A DNA stretch of 13,192 bases, taken from contig CAMHDG010000012.1 in NCBI GenBank assembly GCA_946183815.1, forward strand, positions 1 to 13,192, in the 5' to 3' direction. A program made the position numbers and the translations under genes. Positions 1-7,945 of this stretch are shown piece after piece. This stretch comes from an uncultured bacterium. GTDB lineage: Bacteria; Cyanobacteriota; Vampirovibrionia; Gastranaerophilales; Gastranaerophilaceae. Every line of letters starts with the position of its first letter. Within the stretch, counting starts at the first letter, position 1. Under the pieces are notes generated by a model. That model saw only the letters and a list, made by a program, of their open reading frames with translations, did not search any database and was not told the origin of the DNA.

Positions 1-1239
1 AGTTTTCTTACTTTCTTCAATCTTAAACACACTAATAAATGACAGAACTGCAAGTATGAAGAGTATGCTGAAAATAGCGATATACGCACTGTTGTGTGCA
101 ACGAGGCTATTATCTATTCTTAAATGGCTGAAATAGTCAAGACAGAACCCGACCACACTGCCTAACAGTGCAACTACAAGATAAAAACCACATGTCATCA
201 CACTTATAGATGTGTTAGCAACTCTAGAACCGTTGTAGTCGTGTAATAAAGGTACTAATAGCGGTGATAAACTTGCCCCAAAGGATATTGTACAAAACCC
301 GATTGCAATCAGTGGTGTTTTTATATCAAAACATACGCAAGTAAGTATCAGACCAAATACAAACAGAGTGTTCAGACTTGATATTCTCAAAAATATTGTT
401 CTTCTGTTTAGTGAGGCTTTGCTTATAAATGCTATTATTGAGCCTGCAACTGCATACATTAGACCCATTATTGATAATATGGTAGCGGAAGTCATAACAG
501 GCATTTGGCAAAAGTCCTCTAAAAACTTTTTCCCTATAACTGTTTGTATAACGTAATACAAGCCGTAGTTAAAGCAGGCAAACGCATATAAATTGAGGTT
601 TTTCTTGTTTGTAAAGGTTGCTTTAAACAGTTCAAAGTCCATGTGGACAGTTTTATCAATTTCTACGTGTTTTACAAATCTGTCTATAAGTACAAATAAG
701 ATTGACAATACTGCTGTAAGAACACCTGCGATTAAGAATGACGTTCTCCAGCCGAGGTTATGCATGCAAACGACCAATGGTGCGTTAGCAACAATTCCTC
801 CTAAATAGCCGATTAAAAGTATAAGTGACAACACTACCCCAAAATTCTTTTTAGGAACAAGTCGTCTTGTTTCGTTTATCATACCCAAATAGAATGAGGC
901 AGAACCCAGCCCGATAAGTAATCGGCTTATGTATAGTAAGGGCAATGTGTTTGCAATAGGGAAGATTAAACTTCCGACAAAAAATAACAGAGAACCGACC
1001 GTTACAACTCTGAACCCACCAAACCTTGCAATAAGTACCCCGATGACAAGTTGTCCTAATGCGTAACTATACATGAATATAGAACCCAGTGCCGTTACTG
1101 CCTGTGCGGTCGTTTGCAGATCGTGAGTGAGTATATCAAACATTGCACCAGGAACTGCTACCCTTTGGATATTTGCCATAAAGTATAATATCGTGCCTAA
1201 TGCAACAAGACAGATTTCTGCCCAAGGTTTTCTATTCAT
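1..1239 (-). CDS. MFS transporter, 3' end cut by window edge
   Basis: The minus strand is open for 413 codons from ATG at 1239 to the window edge. The start is supported by GGAGG (1246-1250) seven bases upstream. The translation is very hydrophobic, with about 12 predicted membrane spans in two halves joined by a polar stretch near residues 190-215 (rich in K, D and H). It therefore looks like an inner-membrane Major Facilitator Superfamily carrier. An Arg in span 1 (R26, in RVAVPG) and a degenerate motif A between spans 2 and 3 (residues 67-77, G-x4-R-F-G-G-x-R, lacking the usual Asp) support the family. The last hydrophobic span ends about ten residues before the edge, so little is missing. 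Substrate cannot be read from sequence. It diverges from cysK, so a link with sulfur or amino acid transport is possible but unproven. The family call is firm; the function is unknown. Confidence 0.88.
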   Translation of the reverse strand, partial: MNRKPWAEICLVALGTILYFMANIQRVAVPGAMFDILTHDLQTTAQAVTALGSIFMYSYALGQLVIGVLIARFGGFRVVTVGSLLFFVGSLIFPIANTLPLLYISRLLIGLGSASFYLGMINETRRLVPKKNFGVVLSLILLIGYLGGIVANAPLVVCMHNLGWRTSFLIAGVLTAVLSILFVLIDRFVKHVEIDKTVHMDFELFKATFTNKKNLNLYAFACFNYGLYYVIQTVIGKKFLEDFCQMPVMTSATILSIMGLMYAVAGSIIAFISKASLNRRTIFLRISSLNTLFVFGLILTCVCFDIKTPLIAIGFCTISFGASLSPLLVPLLHDYNGSRVANTSISVMTCGFYLVVALLGSVVGFCLDYFSHLRIDNSLVAHNSAYIAIFSILFILAVLSFISVFKIEESKKT

Positions 1240-1262
1240 ATTTCGCCTCCCTAACTTATTTG

Positions 1263-1291
1263 ATTATAAATCAAAGGGATAAATATTTCAA
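1263..1291 (-). promoter_or_regulatory. Promoter of the MFS gene
   Basis: On the minus strand, TTGAAA (1286-1291) and a perfect TATAAT (1263-1268) are separated by exactly 17 bases, a near-consensus sigma70-type promoter. Transcription would start near 1256, leaving a short leader that holds the GGAGG ribosome site. The -10 lies inside a small palindrome, TGATT-ATA-AATCA (1261-1273), which could be an operator. Confidence 0.7.
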
Positions 1292-1350
1292 AGGCATTTA
1301 GACAGTGTGGGAATAACATCGTATTAAAAAAATAATATAATTATTATAGT

Positions 1351-1379
1351 TTGAATTGATATTATGATTGTTCTACAAT
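1351..1379 (+). promoter_or_regulatory. Promoter of cysK-cysE
   Basis: TTGAAT (1351-1356), 17 bases, then TACAAT (1374-1379). The predicted start near 1386 gives a leader of about 20 bases containing AAGGAG (1395-1400) five bases before the ATG. Just upstream, an AT-only palindrome AATAAT-ATA-ATTATT (1331-1345) lies where an UP element or activator site would be. No long leader or riboswitch fits in this space. Confidence 0.65.
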
Positions 1380-1405
1380 AATACAAAGGGATAAAAGGAG
1401 TAAAT

Positions 1406-2296
1406 ATGATTTATTCAAATGTTTTAGAACTTATCGGGAATACCCCGTTAGTCAAATATAACGACAATATTGCGTTAAAATTAGAGTTTTATAACCCGTC
1501 TAATTCCGTTAAAGACAGGGCATCTTTTGCTATGTTAGATACTGCAATAAAAGAAGGCAAAATAAATAAAGATACTGTAATAATCGAGCCAACAAGCGGT
1601 AATACAGGAATTGGACTTGCAATGTGTTGTGCGGTATTAGGTCTGAAATTAATGATAGTCATGCCTGAAAATATGTCAGAAGAAAGAAAAAAAGTTATTA
1701 GTGCCTACGGGGCAGAATTAGTTTTAACCCCGAAAGAAAAAGGTATGCAAGGTGCTGTCGATAAAGCACAGGAAATGGCTTGCGAATCTGTAAATTGCTT
1801 TATCCCTATGCAGTTTTCTAACCCTGCTAACCCAAAAATTCATGAACTTACTACTGCTAAAGAGATTCTAAAGGATACTGAAGGAAATATTGATATTGTG
1901 TGTGCAGGAATAGGCACAGGTGGTACTGCAATAGGACTTAAAAACGGGTTTAATAAATTAAAACCTGATGTTTTGGTTTATGGTATTGAACCAAAAGAAA
2001 GCCCTCTTTTGACTGAAGGTCATGCAGGTCCTCATAAAATTCAGGGTATTGGGGCAAATTTTGTGACAGAGATTTATAATTCAGGAACTCTTGACGGAAT
2101 TATTGATATAAAAGGTGATGTAGCAATAGAGAACTCAAGAGAACTTGCAAAAAAACACGGAATCCTTTGCGGGATATCTTCAGGTGCTAATCTCGCAGGA
2201 GCAAAATTTTTAGCAGAACAGTTCCCTGATAAAAAGATTGTTACCATAATATGTGATTTCGGGGAAAGGTATTTGTCAACAGAGTTGTTCTGTTAA
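1406..2296 (+). CDS. cysK: Cysteine synthase (O-acetylserine sulfhydrylase)
   Basis: This is a cytosolic PLP enzyme that makes L-cysteine from O-acetyl-L-serine and sulfide. Visible landmarks in order are IGNTPL at 10-15, the PLP Schiff-base lysine K36 in NSVKDR, the substrate loop TSGNTG at 63-68, NPANP at 139-143, the phosphate-binding loop GTGGT at 170-174, GISSGAN near 257-263, and the CysK-like C-terminal ERYLSTELF. At 296 residues it is slightly shorter than the usual 300-320 but complete. An AAGGAG site sits five bases before the ATG. cysE follows after nine bases, so the two form a cysteine-synthesis operon. A cystathionine beta-synthase-like or CysM activity is less likely, because the C-terminus and the partner gene are those of CysK. 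Confidence 0.93.
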   Translation: MIYSNVLELIGNTPLVKYNDNIALKLEFYNPSNSVKDRASFAMLDTAIKEGKINKDTVIIEPTSGNTGIGLAMCCAVLGLKLMIVMPENMSEERKKVISAYGAELVLTPKEKGMQGAVDKAQEMACESVNCFIPMQFSNPANPKIHELTTAKEILKDTEGNIDIVCAGIGTGGTAIGLKNGFNKLKPDVLVYGIEPKESPLLTEGHAGPHKIQGIGANFVTEIYNSGTLDGIIDIKGDVAIENSRELAKKHGILCGISSGANLAGAKFLAEQFPDKKIVTIICDFGERYLSTELFC

Positions 2297-2305
2297 GAGG
2301 AAGTT

Positions 2306-2953
2306 ATGCATTTTAGAACACTAAAAAAAATAAAGGATGATATTAAAGTTATATATGAAAACGATCCTGCCGCAAACAATATTTTTGAGGTAATCTTTTG
2401 TTACCCGGGGTTTCAGGCTCTTATGTTCTATCGTTTTGCTAATAAATTAAAAAAAATGGGAGTCCCTTTTTTACCACGTTATATATCGTATTTAACACGA
2501 ATAATTACCGGTATAGAAATTCACCCGTCTGCAACGATAGGGGAACGACTTTTCATTGACCACGGTGAAGGTGTTGTAATCGGTGAAACTGCTATAATCG
2601 GGGATGATGTTATAATTTACCAACAAGCAACATTAGGCGGTACAGGTAAAGAACAGGGCAAACGTCACCCGACTGTTAAAAATAATGTGATTATCGGGGC
2701 AGGGGCAAAAATATTGGGAAACATTACAATAGGTAATCATGTGAGAATTGGAGCAGGTTCTGTTGTCGTGAATGATGTTCCCGATAATTGTACGGTTGTC
2801 GGTATCCCCGGAAGAATTGTAAAACAAAAATTTGAGGACGAAAACGGCACTCTTATGCATAACAGGATTCCTGACCCTATTACCTGTGAGTTAAACAGAT
2901 TAAAATATGAATTGCTGGACTTAAAAAATAAAATCGAAGATAAAAACGAATAA
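2306..2953 (+). CDS. cysE: Serine O-acetyltransferase
   Basis: This enzyme transfers acetyl from acetyl-CoA to L-serine, the committed step of cysteine synthesis; its product feeds CysK, encoded nine bases upstream. The 215-residue protein is the short CysE type. It has a helical N-terminal region (1-65), then a left-handed beta-helix of hexapeptide repeats (about 70-175). The active-site segment is IDHGEGVVIGET (84-95, with D85-H86), followed by the LGGTGK loop and the IGAGAKILGNI and IGAGSVV repeats. The tail (about 185-215) is a charged, probably coiled helix ending in Lys-Asn-Glu. It lacks the terminal isoleucine with which many CysE proteins dock into CysK, so a classical cysteine synthase complex is not predicted. 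GAGGAAG before the ATG is the ribosome site. Confidence 0.93.
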   Translation: MHFRTLKKIKDDIKVIYENDPAANNIFEVIFCYPGFQALMFYRFANKLKKMGVPFLPRYISYLTRIITGIEIHPSATIGERLFIDHGEGVVIGETAIIGDDVIIYQQATLGGTGKEQGKRHPTVKNNVIIGAGAKILGNITIGNHVRIGAGSVVVNDVPDNCTVVGIPGRIVKQKFEDENGTLMHNRIPDPITCELNRLKYELLDLKNKIEDKNE

Positions 2954-2978
2954 TTTTTTACAAAAATACATATCTGCT

Positions 2979-3040
2979 TGTGTTAGTATATATTCGTAAG
3001 GTGTATGTCCTCTTATGACGTATCGTTTTGATATCATAAT
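2979..3040 (+). promoter_or_regulatory. dnaE upstream region: promoter candidates and imperfect hairpin
   Basis: Two promoter readings are possible. One is an extended -10, TGTGT-TAGTAT (2979-2989), giving a leader of about 70 bases. The other is TTATGA (3013-3018), 16 bases, CATAAT (3035-3040), giving a short leader. Bases 3013-3039 form an inverted repeat, TTATGA-cg-TATC / GATATCATAA: ten base pairs with a two-base bulge and a GTTTT loop. No T-run follows, so it is not an intrinsic terminator for cysE. It would be an operator under the second reading and an RNA leader hairpin under the first. No terminator is visible after cysE, so read-through into dnaE is also possible. Confidence 0.35.
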
Positions 3041-3064
3041 TCCAACTAATCATGGGAGAAAAAA

Positions 3065-6000
3065 ATGTCAAAGTTTGTTCCATTACATGTCCACACAGAG
3101 TATTCATTGCTTGACGGTGCAATAAGAGTTAATGATTTGGTAGATTTCGCCAAAGAAAATGATATGCCTGCGATTGCTATTACTGACCACGGCGTAATGT
3201 ATAGTGCTATTGAGTTTTATGAGTATGCCCTGAAAGTTGGGGTTAAACCTCTCGTTGGCTGTGAATTTTATGTTCACGATGGTGATATCCATGAAAAAGA
3301 TTCGCACCATAATCCGTTGTATCACTTGATATTAATAGCTAAAGACAGACCCGGATATATGAATCTTATAAAACTTGTTTCTACTGCGTGGTGTGAGGGG
3401 TATTATTATAAGCCACGTATAAATTGGAAATTACTCCAACAGCATCACGAAGGGCTGATTTGCTGTTCTGCCTGCTTAAGTGGCGAAGTGCTTAAGAATT
3501 TATTAAAAGGGGATAAATCTAAGGCTAAAGAAGTTGCTAAACAATATAAGAACTTGTTTGGTGAAGATTATTATATCGAACTTCAAGACCACGGTTTAGA
3601 AGAGCAAAAGAGAACTAACCCCGACCTAATTGAAATTGCAAAAGAATTAGATATAAAGATGGTCATAACCAACGACTCTCATTATTTGCATAAAGAAGAT
3701 GCAGATATGCACGATACTTTACTTTGCCTTAATACTAATGCTGATAAAGATGATCCTAACAGATTTCATTTTCCGAATAATGAGTTTTATGTAAAAACAA
3801 AAGACGAAATGAGAGATGCGTTCAGGTGGATGTCCTCTGAAATGTTTGATGAATGTATTAAGAACGGAGAAGAAATTGCTGATAAGTGTAATTTAGAAAT
3901 AGAATTACACAATGCTCCTCTGCCTTACTACGAAGTTCCTAAGGGGTTTACGACAGAAACTTATCTTAACCATCTGGTAATGGAAGGGTTAAAGAAAAGA
4001 TATGGTGAACATCCTGACGATTCAATATATGAACGTGCAAAATATGAATTAAGTGTTATCGAAAAAATGGGATTCCCTGCATACTTTTTGATAACCTGGG
4101 ATTTTATTAACTTTGCAAAAACACACGATATTCCCGTGGGTCCTGGACGTGGTTCCGCTGCAGGTTCTATTGTCGCCTATGCTCTGGGTATCACGGATAT
4201 TGACCCTATTTATCACAAACTGTTGTTTGAAAGATTTTTAAATCCTGAGCGTTTTACAATGCCCGATATCGATATCGACTTCTGTATCGAAAGACGTGGC
4301 GAGGTTATTGACTACGTTGTTGAAAAATACGGCGAGGACAAAGTCTGTCAGATTATTACGTTTATGACTTATGCACCAAAGGCTGCTTTTAAAGGTGTAG
4401 GTCGTATTTTAAGAGTTCCGTTCGGAGAAAGTAACAGGCTTACAGGGCTTATTGACCCTGCTATAGAAATCGCCAAAAATGAAAACCCTAAAGCAGAATG
4501 GCTTAAGGATGCACTTAAAGCAGAAGGATCAGAGTTTAAGCAACTGTACGATGAAGACTATAAAACTTATACGGATGACGGTAAAGAAATTAGTTTCAGA
4601 CGTTGGGTTGATCTGGCATGTGCTATTGAAGGGTTAAAGAATGGTACAGGTACTCACGCTGCGGGCGTTATTATTGCTCACGACCCATTAGATACAATTT
4701 TACCTGTCCAACCGTCTAAAGAAGGTATTGTTCAGACAGGGTATCCGAAACACGAGGCTACAGAAGTTCTTGACCTGTTAAAAATGGACTTTTTGGGTTT
4801 ACGAAACCTTACTATGATTACCAAAACCGTTAAAATGGTTGAAAAATATCGTGGGGTGAAACTTGATATTAACCACATCCCGCTTGACGATAAGCCTACT
4901 TATGAGATGTTGGCAAAGGGTGAAACAATAGGTGTGTTCCAGTTAGAGTCGCAAGGCATGATGAACCTTGTAAAAAGGCTAAAACCTGACGTATTTGAAG
5001 ATTTGGGTGCGTTGGTTGCTTTGTTCCGTCCGGGGCCATTAGGCTCAGGCATGGTTGATGACTTCGTTGCACGTAAACATGGAGAGCAGGCCGTTACGTA
5101 TGATCATCCCGATTTAGAGCCTGTATTAAAAGATACCTATGGTACTATTGTTTATCAGGAACAGATTATGCAAGTGTTCCAGATACTTGCTGATTATTCT
5201 CTCGGGGAAGCAGATAAAGTCCGCCGTATGATGGGTAAAAAAGACCAAAAGGCGATGGAAGAACAACGTGGTAAGTTTATCGAGGCTTCGGCAAAACATG
5301 GCATGAGCAAGGAGGGTGCTGAGAATTTGTTTAATAAAATTCTTGCGTTTGCTTCATACTGTTTTAACAGGGCTCACTCCGCCGCCTATGCTTTTGTTGC
5401 ATACCAGACCGCCTTTTTAAAATGTCATTATCCTGTTGAGTATCTTTCTGCTCTGTTATCCAGTGTCGCTGACAGAAAAGATCAAACACAGTTATATATC
5501 GAAGAAGCACAAAAGTTCGGAATAAAAGTTCTTCCGCCTGACGTTAATAAGTCCTATTTAGAGTATGCTCCTGACGGAAACGATATTCGTTTTGGGATGG
5601 CTGCTATAAAGGGCGTTGGTGAAAATGTCGTTAATGCAATTATTGAAGAACGTGAAAAGAATGGCGATTTTAAGAATATCTTTGATTTTGCAAAAAGATT
5701 AGACCCAAAATTTGTGAACAAGAAATCATTAGAAGGCTTAATTAAAGCAGGTGCGTTTTCTCAAATTGAAAAAAGTCGTAAACAATTATTAGATAATCTT
5801 GACCATATTATATCTTCTTCTGCAAGACTTGCAAAAGAAAAGGCTATGGGGCAGGTTAGCCTGTTTGCCACTGCGGGTGGTGAAGAATTTGAGTCAGTAC
5901 AATTCCAGTTAGGTGGAAGCGATGAAGAATATCCTGATAAAATTATTCAGCAGTTTGAAAAAGAGTTTTTAGGGTTCTATGTCACATCACATCCATTGTT

Positions 6001-6637
6001 TTCTATAAGGCAAAATTTACCGTTTTTGAGAACACACTCTATTGCATCATTAAAAAGTATGCCTGATTTTAACACCTTGAAAAATGCAGGTAAAGATACA
6101 AGACCTGCAATGGCAACAATTTGTGGTCTGGTTACATCAAAAAGACAAACTCCGACTCAAAAAGATCCTTCAAAGTTCCATGTGTTTGGGGTTGTCGAAG
6201 ATTTGACGGATAAGGTTGAGGTCGCTATTTTTAACAGGACTGCTGAAAAATATCAGGGACTGTTTAATCTCGAAGATAAAGTTATTTTATCAGGAAAAGT
6301 TCAACATAGAGATGAAAATTCGACAAGTTTGGTTGTCGATTCTATAAAACCGGTTGAAAATGCTAATTTGTTAACTATCTCTATAAATAAAGATGTTAAG
6401 TATGAAGATTTATGTGCGGTAAAAGACGTGCTGGCTCATTTCCACGGGTCTGATCCTGTGTTGTTCAAGTTGCCTGTATCAAATGACAAAATTTTGACAA
6501 GTTCTACTTTTTGGGTTGATGCTAATAATGATTTAGTAAACGCACTGACCAAAAATTTTGCAGATAAAATTACCGTATCTTTAAAATCGATGGATAGTCA
6601 GTCACAAGAGGATGATGCTGTTACAGAGGGTGCGTAG
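3065..6637 (+). CDS. dnaE: DNA polymerase III alpha subunit
   Basis: This is the replicative polymerase of the C family. The 1190 residues hold, in order, an N-terminal PHP domain (about 4-210), the polymerase core (palm, fingers and thumb, about 290-830), a helix-hairpin-helix region (about 830-900), and a C-terminal OB fold (about 1015-1100) with tail. The PHP domain retains all nine expected metal ligands: H8, H10, D17, H42, E67, H87, C137, D204 and H206. Catalytic aspartates are D401 and D403 in MPDIDIDF and D575 in KMDFLGLR; GRGSAAGS (361-368) and GTHAAGV (528-534) are also typical. QVSLF (930-934) matches the beta-clamp binding motif. Cyanobacterial homologues are split at Tyr-Cys-Phe-Asn by an intein; here that site (765-768) is uninterrupted. 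GGGAG (3054-3058) precedes the ATG by six bases. The 3' end overlaps the convergent lipase gene by 17 bases. Confidence 0.97.
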   Translation: MSKFVPLHVHTEYSLLDGAIRVNDLVDFAKENDMPAIAITDHGVMYSAIEFYEYALKVGVKPLVGCEFYVHDGDIHEKDSHHNPLYHLILIAKDRPGYMNLIKLVSTAWCEGYYYKPRINWKLLQQHHEGLICCSACLSGEVLKNLLKGDKSKAKEVAKQYKNLFGEDYYIELQDHGLEEQKRTNPDLIEIAKELDIKMVITNDSHYLHKEDADMHDTLLCLNTNADKDDPNRFHFPNNEFYVKTKDEMRDAFRWMSSEMFDECIKNGEEIADKCNLEIELHNAPLPYYEVPKGFTTETYLNHLVMEGLKKRYGEHPDDSIYERAKYELSVIEKMGFPAYFLITWDFINFAKTHDIPVGPGRGSAAGSIVAYALGITDIDPIYHKLLFERFLNPERFTMPDIDIDFCIERRGEVIDYVVEKYGEDKVCQIITFMTYAPKAAFKGVGRILRVPFGESNRLTGLIDPAIEIAKNENPKAEWLKDALKAEGSEFKQLYDEDYKTYTDDGKEISFRRWVDLACAIEGLKNGTGTHAAGVIIAHDPLDTILPVQPSKEGIVQTGYPKHEATEVLDLLKMDFLGLRNLTMITKTVKMVEKYRGVKLDINHIPLDDKPTYEMLAKGETIGVFQLESQGMMNLVKRLKPDVFEDLGALVALFRPGPLGSGMVDDFVARKHGEQAVTYDHPDLEPVLKDTYGTIVYQEQIMQVFQILADYSLGEADKVRRMMGKKDQKAMEEQRGKFIEASAKHGMSKEGAENLFNKILAFASYCFNRAHSAAYAFVAYQTAFLKCHYPVEYLSALLSSVADRKDQTQLYIEEAQKFGIKVLPPDVNKSYLEYAPDGNDIRFGMAAIKGVGENVVNAIIEEREKNGDFKNIFDFAKRLDPKFVNKKSLEGLIKAGAFSQIEKSRKQLLDNLDHIISSSARLAKEKAMGQVSLFATAGGEEFESVQFQLGGSDEEYPDKIIQQFEKEFLGFYVTSHPLFSIRQNLPFLRTHSIASLKSMPDFNTLKNAGKDTRPAMATICGLVTSKRQTPTQKDPSKFHVFGVVEDLTDKVEVAIFNRTAEKYQGLFNLEDKVILSGKVQHRDENSTSLVVDSIKPVENANLLTISINKDVKYEDLCAVKDVLAHFHGSDPVLFKLPVSNDKILTSSTFWVDANNDLVNALTKNFADKITVSLKSMDSQSQEDDAVTEGA

Positions 6638-7835
6638 TGTGTCCTATATTTTCAACATAGGATATTAGTTCCTCTTTTTTTACGGTAATTACTTTTTTTA
6701 AGATTTCTGCGTTAGCAAGCAGTGAGGTGTTTTCTTTGAATTTTTTGTTCACGAAAAATGATGGTTTGGTCGGTGCGGATAAAATATCATTTTTAAGTGT
6801 TAAAATGCTTTCAAGAATATCTGAATCAACGAATTTGTATTTATCCGATAAAAATAGGTAAAGTTCTTTTAGTAGATTTATTGATTTTTCTATATTTCTG
6901 TATTTTATTTCCCTGATAAGTTTTTCAAGAAGATTAATTATTCTTTCATAGTAGTTTGCAATCTTTAACTTTTTAGAAATAAAATGGTTTGTTAAATAGT
7001 CTGTTGTATCAGTGTAACCCATCTCTATTAGTCGTTCTTTAACTTCCTCTGATATATTGAAATCGATTACAATAATTCCGCCTGTTGTTATTTTTATGTA
7101 GTCATATCTGTCGTTTTCGCCAAATTCGTCCATAATAAAATCGGTTGATGCTGAGGTCATACAACTGTAAATTGAATTAAGAAAGTCGAAGGTGTTCCCG
7201 TCTTTCCGCACATTTTCGCCTTCCAGTCTAAATTCAATAATTCTTGAATCAGGGGTATTTATGTTATTTGATAGTTTCCAAAGAGGGATTCCTTTTAATA
7301 AATCCCCGTCAACAAGTCTTTTGTTTTCTATCTCTATCGGGGTCATAAGTCCCGGCATACTGCAGGATATTCTTACTGCTGTTGCAATTTCAAAATCAGG
7401 AGTTTCAAATGTTGAAAACTCTAACGGGGTAAAGGTGTTTAGGTCAGTTGTTAAGACCACTAAATTTTTGGATATATCTTTAAATGTTACAGGTTTATTT
7501 TTGCCCTTTTTGTATTCTTCTCCGTAAAACTTTTTCTCTATCGCCTCTCTTATCCATTCTGTAAAGATATTCCCTTTACTTAAAGCAAAGTCTTTGTTTA
7601 TGCTAAAATGAATATCTTTGAATAATTCAAAGTTAACATCTTTTAAAATGTCTTTGATTTCGTCAGCACTGCATCCGACAGCCAATAGAGAAGCAACTAT
7701 TGACCCGACAGATGAGCCGGCAAAGGTTTTTACGCAGATATTGAGTTCTTTAAGTGCTTTAATCGCTCCAACATAGGCATAGCCCCTTACTGCTCCCCCG
7801 CCAAATATACATGTGTAATTACCTTTTATTTGCAT
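6621..7835 (-). CDS. Patatin-like phospholipase/acylhydrolase
   Basis: This is probably a cytosolic or membrane-peripheral serine lipid acyl hydrolase. The N-terminal patatin domain (about 5-210) has the oxyanion glycine loop GGGAVRG (12-18), the nucleophile elbow GSSVG (40-44, Ser42) and the catalytic Asp176 in the sequence DGD. Most family members have DGG or DGA there, so the third position is a variant. Residues about 215-404 form a helical, Lys- and Glu-rich C-terminal region that I do not recognise. No signal peptide is seen. The start is fixed because the glycine loop begins only 12 residues in. There is no Shine-Dalgarno sequence; instead an extended -10 lies six bases before the ATG, predicting a leaderless mRNA. 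The 3' end overlaps dnaE. The physiological lipid substrate cannot be inferred. Confidence 0.88.
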   Translation of the reverse strand: MQIKGNYTCIFGGGAVRGYAYVGAIKALKELNICVKTFAGSSVGSIVASLLAVGCSADEIKDILKDVNFELFKDIHFSINKDFALSKGNIFTEWIREAIEKKFYGEEYKKGKNKPVTFKDISKNLVVLTTDLNTFTPLEFSTFETPDFEIATAVRISCSMPGLMTPIEIENKRLVDGDLLKGIPLWKLSNNINTPDSRIIEFRLEGENVRKDGNTFDFLNSIYSCMTSASTDFIMDEFGENDRYDYIKITTGGIIVIDFNISEEVKERLIEMGYTDTTDYLTNHFISKKLKIANYYERIINLLEKLIREIKYRNIEKSINLLKELYLFLSDKYKFVDSDILESILTLKNDILSAPTKPSFFVNKKFKENTSLLANAEILKKVITVKKEELISYVENIGHTTHPL

Positions 7836-7841
7836 GATTTG

Positions 7842-7850
7842 ATTATAACA
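7842..7850 (-). promoter_or_regulatory. Extended -10 promoter of the patatin gene (leaderless)
   Basis: The minus strand reads TGT-TATAAT (within TGTGTTATAAT, 7842-7852), a perfect extended -10. The ATG (7835) begins after exactly six bases, which is the expected transcription start. No good -35 stands 16-18 bases upstream, as is usual for extended -10 promoters. No purine-rich ribosome site is present between promoter and start. Confidence 0.6.
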
Positions 7851-7945
7851 CAGTCATAGCCATTGACGTAATAGGTGATTGTATTAGTTCTTATGATCGT
7901 TCAAATTATAAAATAAACTATTTGTATGATTTATGTTAAAAATTG

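Noticed and set aside
368..808. Two short plus-strand open frames (368-556 and 593-808)
   Set aside because: They lie antisense to the MFS gene, have no ribosome site, and encode low-complexity translations typical of the complement of a membrane protein.
1331..1345. AATAAT-ATA-ATTATT palindrome as a specific operator
   Set aside because: It contains only A and T in an AT-rich promoter region, where such symmetry arises easily. It is mentioned only as a possible UP element.
6642..6681. Hairpin TCCTAT/ATAGGA after dnaE as an intrinsic terminator
   Set aside because: The six-base-pair stem is AT-rich with a nine-base loop, and the T-run begins about 12 bases after the stem, too far for a standard terminator.
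7192..7527. 111-codon plus-strand open frame
   Set aside because: It is fully antisense to the catalytic half of the patatin gene, whose motifs are clear; no ribosome site or recognisable domain.
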